A DNA stretch of 10,817 nucleotides from Gallionella sp. (GTDB lineage Bacteria > Pseudomonadota > Gammaproteobacteria > Burkholderiales > Gallionellaceae). Each line of letters starts with the position of its first letter. Position 1 is the stretch's first letter. A model generated the notes under the pieces. The model made no database searches. It was not told where the DNA came from and saw nothing but the letters and a program-made list of their open reading frames with translations. The stretch covers positions 1-10,817 of the forward strand of contig JAUYGW010000259.1 of the NCBI GenBank assembly GCA_030690245.1. Reading direction: 5' to 3'. The translations under genes were made by a program, and so were the position numbers. This document shows positions 1-5,382 of this stretch, in pieces.

Positions 1-256
1 GCTCATCAAACATGGCATTGGCCAGCCAGCTCGCACAGTAAATCCAGACATCCTTGTCTCGCACGGTCGGAAGCCCCGTTGCGCTGGGCGTGATCTCGAA
101 GAACTGACCATCCAGATCGAAGCGTCGAGCCTCCAAATCCCCGGCAGATAAAGCAAAAGGCGTGCAGACGACAGGATGCCTGCTGGCTTTGTCCGCGCTC
201 AATACATCAGCAAAGTAAATGTAGGTGAAAGACGCGGGCGATATGTGAACCGGCAT
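1..256 (-). CDS. Plasmid replication initiator protein, RPA/RepA type (N-terminal part, runs off left edge)
   Basis: The minus-strand frame opens with ATG at 256-254 and stays open to the window edge, giving about 85 residues. The translation contains the segment 'YFADVL', then 'FEITPS', then 'GLPTVRDKDVWIYCAS'. This order and the 'G-x-P/A-T-x-x-DKD-x-x-IYC' signature are typical of plasmid replication initiators of the RPA (Replication initiator protein A) family, which bind the origin and recruit host replication factors. The C-terminal DNA-binding part lies outside the window. No clear Shine-Dalgarno sequence precedes ATG 256. The frame also stays open upstream, with a TTG at 382, but that start would lie upstream of the TATAAT box and palindrome, so ATG 256 is preferred. 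The gene is divergent from the parM-like gene, as in many low-copy plasmid backbones. Family assignment is from recognition of the motif, not a search. Confidence 0.78.
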   Translation of the reverse strand, partial: MPVHISPASFTYIYFADVLSADKASRHPVVCTPFALSAGDLEARRFDLDGQFFEITPSATGLPTVRDKDVWIYCASWLANAMFDE

Positions 257-317
257 GGGTGGTGGCGCGAAATGAATGTCTTGGGATTTTAGTTCCGTTC
301 GATTTGGCGATATGGGG

Positions 318-345
318 AGATTCTCTGCAATTTTGCAGAGAATCT
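318..345. promoter_or_regulatory. 28-bp palindrome, probable rep operator
   Basis: Two perfect 13-base inverted arms (AGATTCTCTGCAA at 318-330 and its reverse complement at 333-345) are separated by two bases. On the minus strand this begins five bases downstream of a TATAAT box, so it would cover the transcription start of the rep gene. Many plasmid Rep proteins repress their own gene by binding an inverted repeat at this place, so an autoregulatory operator is the likely role. In RNA it would form a strong AT-rich hairpin in the leader. It is not followed immediately by a T run in either direction, so a terminator is less likely. Confidence 0.6.
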
Positions 346-350
346 GCCGA

Positions 351-356
351 ATTATA
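351..356 (-). promoter_or_regulatory. TATAAT -10 box of a probable rep promoter
   Basis: The minus strand reads a perfect TATAAT here, ahead of the rep gene. The best -35 match, TTGCGA at 382-377, would be 20 bases away, which is longer than the usual 16-18, so the promoter may be weak or depend on an activator. The predicted start point falls at the edge of the 318-345 palindrome. Confidence 0.4.
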
Positions 357-383
357 TTTTTTCGCCCATCAATAATTCGCAAA

Positions 384-594
384 CGTGCTGGGGACGTTCT
401 GTGGGCGTTGTGATGATCTGGTGGTGAGCGGCGTTTTACTTCCAGGTGTGCCGTGGATGCACTGTAGCCGTGCTGATCTTGATGTCGTGAATCCACGCCG
501 TGCTGCACATGTGCTGAGGACGTGCTGTGGCGTTGGTTGGATGCGGTGGCAGCGGTGCAGGCGTACTGGAGACGCTCTGGGGTTGTTGTGAAGT
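384..594. repeat. 11-bp direct-repeat array, candidate parC centromere / par operon operator
   Basis: Twelve 11-base units lie in four groups of three, starting at 384, 395, 406; 447, 458, 469; 499, 510, 521; and 562, 573, 584. The consensus is YGTGCTGnnGA. The best units are CGTGCTGGGGA (384), CGTGCTGATCT (469), TGTGCTGAGGA (510), CGTGCTGTGGC (521) and CGTACTGGAGA (562). Units at 406, 458 and 584 are weak. Group starts are 63, 52 and 63 bp apart, close to whole helical turns. The array ends seven bases before the AAGGAG ribosome site of the parM-like gene. In plasmid R1, parC also consists of 11-bp direct repeats upstream of parM, bound by ParR, so the same role is inferred here: segregation site and autoregulatory operator. 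No convincing -35/-10 pair was seen inside it. Confidence 0.7.
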
Positions 595-612
595 TAATTT
601 AAGGAGAAAGCA

Positions 613-1584
613 ATGAGCGTGATTGGAATGGATATTGGTTACTCGAATCTGAAGATTGCCTATGGCGACAAGGGTGGCAACCCCGTATTGGTGAACCGCC
701 CAGCAGGGGCGGCTCCGTCGGATCACATCGGGCAAAGAATCATGGGGGATGATGATGCTGTGCGAGTTCTGGTGGATGGGCGCGAGTTTGCCGCCGCGAT
801 CAGTCACGACAGAATCGAAAACTGGGCGCGCGAGCTGCACAAGGATTACACCGCAACGGATTCCTACCGTGCGTTGTTTTATTCCGGCCTGCTGCTGTCC
901 GGTTTGAGCGAGATTGACAAGGTTGTGACCGGATTGCCAACCAGCCAATACTTCGATGCAAACCTTCGCGCTCGTCTGGTTGAAACCATGAAGGGCGAGC
1001 ATCAGGTTACGCCGCGCCGGAAGATTGTAGTGAAGGATGTAAAGATCGTGCCTCAACCTCTGGGCGGGTTTGTCGACTACCTGCACGGCCTTGGTGATCC
1101 GAGCCAGATTGAGGATGCCAGTGTTCTGGTGGTCGATCCCGGCTTCTTCTCGGTTGACTGGGTATTGCTGGTCAATGGCGAATTCAAGCGGGCATCATCT
1201 GGAACAAGCCTGGATGCGGCCTCGGTCATTCTGGATGAGGCTGCGGCGTTAATTTCCAGAGATCATGGCGGCAGCCCTGGCAGAGGAAAGCTGGAGAACG
1301 CGATCAGATCAGGACGCAACACCGTATCCGTGTTTGGGGCGCGAATAGATATTGCCCCCTATCTGGCAGATGCATCATCCAGGGTTGGCCACATTGTTGG
1401 CTCGCAACTTCAGGAGTCGCTCAGAAAAGAGGATTCCGACATCGACACGATTGTGCTGGTTGGAGGGGGCGCTCCGTTCTACGAAGCGGCAATCAAAGCT
1501 GCTTTTCAGCAGGTCCCGGTATCCGTTGCCCATGATTCGGTATTCGCTAATGCGCGAGGGTTCTGGCGTGGAGGTGCTGCCTGA
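613..1584 (+). CDS. parM: ParM/StbA-family actin-like plasmid segregation ATPase
   Basis: This 323-residue protein belongs to the actin/Hsp70 ATPase fold. The phosphate-1 motif is at the N-terminus ('GMDIGYSNLKIAYG', with D7 and G9), the phosphate-2 motif is at about 172-183 ('VVDPGFFSVDW', D175, G177), and the adenosine motif is near 280-292 ('IVLVGGGAPFYEA', G284-G286). Length and motif order fit plasmid ParM/StbA proteins, which polymerise with ATP into filaments that push plasmid copies apart. The start is well supported by AAGGAG at 601-606 with six bases of spacing. A 211-bp repeat array lies directly upstream and a small ParR-like gene starts one base after the stop codon, completing a type II partition module. 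The ATG of the partner and the stop of this gene are adjacent, so translation is probably coupled. Confidence 0.88.
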   Translation: MSVIGMDIGYSNLKIAYGDKGGNPVLVNRPAGAAPSDHIGQRIMGDDDAVRVLVDGREFAAAISHDRIENWARELHKDYTATDSYRALFYSGLLLSGLSEIDKVVTGLPTSQYFDANLRARLVETMKGEHQVTPRRKIVVKDVKIVPQPLGGFVDYLHGLGDPSQIEDASVLVVDPGFFSVDWVLLVNGEFKRASSGTSLDAASVILDEAAALISRDHGGSPGRGKLENAIRSGRNTVSVFGARIDIAPYLADASSRVGHIVGSQLQESLRKEDSDIDTIVLVGGGAPFYEAAIKAAFQQVPVSVAHDSVFANARGFWRGGAA

Positions 1585-1585
1585 G

Positions 1586-1837
1586 ATGCGCATCACCATC
1601 AATTATTTCGAGGGGTACCCGGAATTGCAGGCCGACCTGTCTGCTTTTCCGCTGCGCGCCAGAGCGGAACGGATGCGAATGCTTGCCTCGCTTGGCTTGT
1701 CTGTCCTGAATGGCGGGAGGGCAATTAACAATGCTCCGGCAGTTACCCATGTTCAAGAATCTACTCCTGATGCCAGTCAGCCGGCCGCTTTACGCAGTCC
1801 GTCCGGGATCGTGAAGAGCATATTCGATCAGGTTTGA
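1586..1837 (+). CDS. ParR-like small DNA-binding partner of ParM
   Basis: The protein is 83 residues. It opens with a strand-like 'MRITINYF' followed by helical sequence rich in Arg and Leu ('LSAFPLRARAERMRMLASLGL'). The strand-helix-helix layout matches ribbon-helix-helix adaptors and the small proteins encoded just after StbA/ParM genes. The C-terminal half is low in hydrophobic residues and likely disordered, ending 'GIVKSIFDQV', which could be the filament-binding tail. It starts one base after the parM stop. GGAGG at 1570-1574 lies 11 bases from ATG 1586. The in-frame GTG at 1574 overlaps that site and is less likely. By analogy it binds the 11-bp repeats at 384-594, links plasmid DNA to the actin filament and represses the operon. 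The family assignment rests mainly on position and the N-terminal pattern. Confidence 0.68.
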   Translation: MRITINYFEGYPELQADLSAFPLRARAERMRMLASLGLSVLNGGRAINNAPAVTHVQESTPDASQPAALRSPSGIVKSIFDQV

Positions 1838-1921
1838 TGCATGTCGGGGCTTCTGACAACTTGAAGCAGGGTGGCCGTTGATTATGCAAACCTGTCATTC
1901 AGTATCCGAAGAGGAAAAATG

Positions 1922-2152
1922 ATGGAAATACTTGAGTGGACAGGCTGTGCCACCGGGCTGTGTGGGGCGGCAATGCTGGCGTTGAATAATCGCCACTCCG
2001 GCTGGGGGTTTGTCTTGTTTCTGGGATCGAATGTCGCATGGATAATTTTTGGGCTGCTCTCCCACGCAATCGGCATGGTCGTGATGCAAATCGGCTTTAC
2101 CGCAACCAGCCTGGTGGGGATTTGGAAGTGGCTGGTCATGGCGCGCAAGTGA
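1922..2152 (+). CDS. Small PnuC-like integral membrane protein
   Basis: The 76-residue product has about three hydrophobic segments (roughly 7-21, 29-47 and 49-72) and almost no soluble part. The pattern 'EW-G---GL-G', 'NNRHSGWGF', a conserved Gln (Q56) in the last helix and 'GIWKW' echoes one half of PnuC-type vitamin (nicotinamide riboside) transporters, but at about one third of their length. Such short PnuC-like proteins could act as oligomers; substrate cannot be read from the sequence. GAGG at 1911-1914 lies four bases from ATG 1919 and seven from ATG 1922, so the second ATG is chosen. A GTG at 1871 opens the same frame but lacks a good ribosome site and would add a non-hydrophobic tail. 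It sits 84 bases after the ParR-like gene, possibly in the same transcript. Confidence 0.65.
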   Translation: MEILEWTGCATGLCGAAMLALNNRHSGWGFVLFLGSNVAWIIFGLLSHAIGMVVMQIGFTATSLVGIWKWLVMARK

Positions 2153-2160
2153 AGCCGGGA

Positions 2161-2195
2161 TTATCCACAGAATCTGTTTGTAACCCTGTGGACAA
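2161..2195. promoter_or_regulatory. Two facing DnaA-box matches, possible origin element
   Basis: TTATCCACA at 2161-2169 is a perfect match to the strong DnaA-binding consensus. On the opposite strand, TTGTCCACA at 2195-2187 differs at one base. With the next base each side they form a 10-base inverted repeat (9 of 10 pairs) around a 15-base centre. They lie in the only non-coding gap between the membrane-protein gene and the recombinase. Host DnaA binding would fit a plasmid origin or a DnaA-controlled promoter of the recombinase gene. No Rep iterons were recognised beside them. Confidence 0.45.
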
Positions 2196-2276
2196 CCATT
2201 GCAGGTGATCGAATTTTAGTTGCTTTGTTTGGGTTCGCCTGGAAATTGAGCAATCGAGGCATCACGGGAGATTGTA

Positions 2277-4235
2277 GTGCTTGCAGAATCACACATTAAC
2301 GTTGAGAGGCGCCATCCCATCGCGGTTGAGAGAAAAATAGGACGGCATCACATCGCGTTTTTTCGGTCGATCCTTCTGGGTATGGACATGTGCGAAATGT
2401 CCGACCGGTATCTTGAGACCGGGATGGATTTGCGCCGCGCAAAAACAACGCTGGTCTGGATTCAGGATACGCTGCGTCAGGCGGCATTGAGGCGCGGTAG
2501 GCCAAGGGATGCTCACTTGATGCGGATGCGGATCACGGCGACATCAAGTGCAAACGAGAGCGCACCAGTCCCCTCTCTTGATGAGTACCGCGCAGAGTTT
2601 GATCCTGACGGGTTTTTTCTTGAAAAGGAACTCATACAGTCTTACCTGGCTGCGTACCCGCAAGCGGTCGATACCAGGCACAAGAAAAGACAACGACTGA
2701 TCGACAAGCAGGTGGCAGCACTGAAGTGGATTGAGTCGTTGATTACCGCCGAACCAGTGCGCGATGATTGGGTTGCAGCCTGGTTTGATACGGCGATCTC
2801 AAACCGTCTGAATCTGGCGGGGATACCAACAATAGGATGCCTGGTCGACAGGATTGCTGAACGCGGTTATCGCTGGTGGGTTGGCGTGCCAAGGTTGGGG
2901 GTCAAGGGCGCGGCGCGTATTGTCGCGTGGTTGCGTGGTTACGAGTCCTCTCTTGGTGCGTTGCCGCTGCAATCCCTCGCACCGTCGCGGAGCTTGCCTT
3001 CAGGATTGATTGCTCAAACACGAAAACAGCAGACCGATGTTGTTCCGCTGGAGTCATTCATTGTCCCGTCTGACCTGGATGGCCGATCCGGCTCAAACCG
3101 GTATCCCGGTTCCCCTCGTATTGACGCGTCAGACGATTATCGAGCTGTGTTTGCCTGGCTTGCCACAAAATCCGGCAATCCCAATACCCAGCGCGCCTAT
3201 CAAAAGGAAGCCGAAAGAATCTTGCTGTGGGCAATTCTGGAGCGAGGCAAGGCAATGTCTGATCTGACCGTTGAGGATTGCGCATCCTACCGGGACTGGC
3301 TGTCCATGATGGGTAGAACCGAGGCCGGCAACTGGCCTTTCCGCATCCCTCAATCCGAATGGATCGGCACGAAAAAAATTGAGCGGCACAAGCAGGACTG
3401 GAGGCCGTTTGATGGCGCGCTATCGGCCAGCAGCGTCAGGCACGCGCTGGCAATCATTGGCAATCTCTTCGAGTGGCTGGTTCGCGTGCAGTATTGCTCG
3501 TTCAATCCGTGGAGCGCGGTTGCAAAGTCCCTTGCTGCACATGGCGCCGAATCTGACCCGGATGTGGAGTTTACGCGGGCGTTCTCCGTTGGTCAGTGGG
3601 GTTATATGATGGATCGCTTGCTTGAACTGCCGGCGGCACCTTGCTCGGCCAGACTGCGTTTTGCATTGCCATTCTCACATGCCACGGGGTTGCGACTATC
3701 TGAGCTGGTCGATGCAACCATTGGCCGGATGTACACCATGCCGCTATCGGATGGTTTGGGCGTGCGCTGGATGCTCAAGGTGTACGGCAAAGGCGGAAAG
3801 TGGCGAACAGTGCCATTGCCCGGTGCAGTGATCTTGTTGCTGCAAGAATATCTGGCCTATCGCGGATTGAACTCGGACATCATGACAAATCCAGCGGAAA
3901 CCCCGCTCATTGCCGGTGTGGCGTCAAACAGGCCATTGACTACGAGCGCACTGGCCAAATCGATCAGGTCATTTTTTGGCGACATCGCGCAATCGCTTAA
4001 AGAGAGCGGCAGGCACGTCGAGGCGAAAGCATTTGAACGTGCCACCGTTCATTGGATTAGACACACCTGCGGCAGCTATTTGGCGTTGTCCGGCGTTCCG
4101 GTGAACGTCATTCAGCGGCTGCTTGGGCACGCCAGCCTTCAAACAACAAGCATTTACACCGATACGTCTGATGAAATTTTGTGGCGCGAGGTAGAGGGCG
4201 CGAGACTGGGTGTGGGTAATGCGCATCGACTTTAG
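2277..4235 (+). CDS. Tyrosine recombinase/integrase with large N-terminal extension
   Basis: This 652-residue protein cuts and rejoins DNA through a catalytic tyrosine. All active-site residues of the family are visible in the C-terminal domain: R473 in 'ATGLRLSE', K505 in 'YGKGGK', H592 and R595 in 'HWIRHT', H618 in 'LLGHAS' and Y627 in 'SIYTDT'. The nine-residue step from H618 to Y627 is the same as in XerD. A core-binding SAM-like domain occupies about 285-420 ('NTQRAYQKEAERILLWA'). The first ~270 residues are an added domain unlike XerC/D, resembling the extra N-terminal domain (DUF3701 type) of some plasmid and integrated-element recombinases. The GTG start has GGGAG six bases upstream. 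Likely roles are resolution of plasmid multimers or integration; target sites were not identified. A WGR gene overlaps its 3' end. Confidence 0.9.
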   Translation: MLAESHINVERRHPIAVERKIGRHHIAFFRSILLGMDMCEMSDRYLETGMDLRRAKTTLVWIQDTLRQAALRRGRPRDAHLMRMRITATSSANESAPVPSLDEYRAEFDPDGFFLEKELIQSYLAAYPQAVDTRHKKRQRLIDKQVAALKWIESLITAEPVRDDWVAAWFDTAISNRLNLAGIPTIGCLVDRIAERGYRWWVGVPRLGVKGAARIVAWLRGYESSLGALPLQSLAPSRSLPSGLIAQTRKQQTDVVPLESFIVPSDLDGRSGSNRYPGSPRIDASDDYRAVFAWLATKSGNPNTQRAYQKEAERILLWAILERGKAMSDLTVEDCASYRDWLSMMGRTEAGNWPFRIPQSEWIGTKKIERHKQDWRPFDGALSASSVRHALAIIGNLFEWLVRVQYCSFNPWSAVAKSLAAHGAESDPDVEFTRAFSVGQWGYMMDRLLELPAAPCSARLRFALPFSHATGLRLSELVDATIGRMYTMPLSDGLGVRWMLKVYGKGGKWRTVPLPGAVILLLQEYLAYRGLNSDIMTNPAETPLIAGVASNRPLTTSALAKSIRSFFGDIAQSLKESGRHVEAKAFERATVHWIRHTCGSYLALSGVPVNVIQRLLGHASLQTTSIYTDTSDEILWREVEGARLGVGNAHRL

Positions 4236-4443
4236 AACCGCCCAGCGCGGATATACGATGGTATTGAGCCAAGATTTATTTGGCGCGCATGTGCTCTATC
4301 GCCGATGGTTTGGGTTGTCCAACAGAAGAGGCGGAATGAAACAGCAAGTTTTTGTCGAGGAGGATAAAGCGATGCGAGAAGTTGGTCGAATCAGCCGAAC
4401 CAGGATCAGGAATGGGTATGAGCTAGTTCTAACGCGGAGATGA
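4219..4443 (+). CDS. Small WGR-domain protein
   Basis: The 74-residue product is almost entirely one WGR-like domain: 'YTMVLSQDLFG' (12-22), 'VLYRRWFG' (25-32), 'RRGG' (36-39), 'QQVF' and a final helix ending 'RIRNGYELV'. WGR domains bind nucleic acid ends in PARPs and occur as short single-domain proteins on plasmids and mobile elements. The signature Trp is W30, but the following Gly-Arg is replaced by Phe-Gly and the loop after it is longer, so this is a divergent member. The ATG at 4219 lies inside the end of the recombinase gene (17-base overlap in another frame), pointing to coupled expression. The ribosome site is poor. A GTG at 4210 adds only three residues. Function is unknown; a DNA-binding helper of the recombinase is one possibility. 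Confidence 0.68.
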   Translation: MRIDFRTAQRGYTMVLSQDLFGAHVLYRRWFGLSNRRGGMKQQVFVEEDKAMREVGRISRTRIRNGYELVLTRR

Positions 4444-4667
4444 CTGCATCCATCTTAGAAACAGACAGTGGAGCATGTTCAGCCCTACTTGTCAGACCAC
4501 ACGGAAGTTGCCCTTCGTGACTATCGGCAAACCATTGCCACCCTTTCGACTTTCTCAATAGCAGTCGTTCAATGCAGTCATTTACACAAAATTCCGCACA
4601 CCCTCGGATTTTGCAGTATGGAGAACACCCATAAGAGCCACGTACACACTTCAACCATCTTTAATAG
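4444..4667. other. Non-coding junction between plasmid backbone and metal-efflux region
   Basis: These 224 bases separate the converging WGR gene (plus strand) and CDF gene (minus strand). No ORF with recognisable features, no clear terminator, no transposon terminal repeat and no target-site duplication were seen. The base composition appears more AT-rich than the genes to the left. The sequence CTTTAAT occurs twice at 4660-4680 around a GCTAGC palindrome just at the end of the CDF gene. It is the probable boundary between backbone and cargo. Confidence 0.4.
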
Positions 4668-5291
4668 CTAGCCTTTAATTTCCCTAACTGCTGTGACAGC
4701 CCCACGCAATACAAATATTGCGGAGCGCAGAAAGAGGATGGCGAGTGCCAAACCTACCAATATATCTGGCCAACCTGAATGGGTGTACCACACGCCTGCG
4801 GCAGCAAATAATACAGAGACATTTGCAATAACGTCGTTGCGAGAACACAACCAGACTGAACTCATGTTTATGTCATCAGATCGGTGCCGCCAGAGCAGAA
4901 AAAAACATAAGCTGTTCGCAGCAAGCGCGAGCAACCCAATAACACCAATGGCCTCGAATGCTGGAACATAAGGGAAGAGTATCCTGTAAACCGCCTGACC
5001 TAGAACAAAAAGGCCAAGCATCGCCATAAGGCCGCCCTTAAACAGTGCTGCAATGGCTTTCAACCTCTCGCTACGTGCAACAACGTATAGGCTGAAACCG
5101 TAAACCAGAGCGTCGCCAAGCATATCCAGAGAATCGGCCACTAATGAGACGGAGCCAGAGATCAGTCCTGCCGTAAGTTCCACCAAAAACATAACGGCAT
5201 TGATGGCCAATACTATTTTTAGCGTCGAGCTTTGGCGGGCACGAAGCGCTTCAATCTCACAAGATTTGTCGTTGCAACAATCTGCCATCAT
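4668..5291 (-). CDS. Short cation diffusion facilitator (CDF) family transporter
   Basis: The 207-residue protein has about six membrane segments (near 24-44, 48-72, 80-105, 112-134, 145-169 and 175-197) and lacks the ~80-residue cytoplasmic domain of typical CDF exporters. The N-terminus carries a Cys cluster (C5, C6, C11) that could bind metal. Canonical CDF metal sites use HxxxD in helices 2 and 5; here they read D56xxxD60 ('LDMLGD') and C149xxxD153 ('CSRND'). 'WRHRSDDINM' at 134-143 marks the loop before helix 5. CDF proteins exchange cytoplasmic divalent cations for protons. The altered ligands imply a substrate other than, or broader than, zinc; which one cannot be told. The start is either ATG 5291 or the adjacent ATG 5288, with a weak GGA upstream. 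It lies downstream of the porin gene on the same strand with a ~90-base gap. Confidence 0.82.
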   Translation of the reverse strand: MMADCCNDKSCEIEALRARQSSTLKIVLAINAVMFLVELTAGLISGSVSLVADSLDMLGDALVYGFSLYVVARSERLKAIAALFKGGLMAMLGLFVLGQAVYRILFPYVPAFEAIGVIGLLALAANSLCFFLLWRHRSDDINMSSVWLCSRNDVIANVSVLFAAAGVWYTHSGWPDILVGLALAILFLRSAIFVLRGAVTAVREIKG

Positions 5292-5382
5292 CTATGTCCA
5301 GAAGCTATTCGAAACACACCGTGGCAGATGCATGATCCAGTAAACACCCTATGCAGATATTTTAGCTTCATGACCCTCTCAA

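Noticed and set aside
385..591. Plus-strand 68-residue reading frame over the repeat array
   Set aside because: It has a GTG start with no ribosome site, and its sequence is just the translated 11-bp repeats; the array explains the region better.
436..1086. Minus-strand 216-residue reading frame opposite parM
   Set aside because: It lies antisense to the clear ParM-like gene, has no recognisable domain and runs into the repeat array.
1849..1867. GCTTC/GAAGC hairpin after the ParR-like gene as a terminator
   Set aside because: The stem is only five pairs and no T run follows.
287..2225. Shared ATTTTAGTT with loosely similar flanks at 287-295 and 2213-2221 as an origin iteron
   Set aside because: Only nine bases match and the following bases need gaps to align, so it is not distinguishable from chance.
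4406..4671. Short reading frames on both strands in the backbone-cargo gap
   Set aside because: No ribosome sites, no domain or membrane pattern, and they overlap one another.
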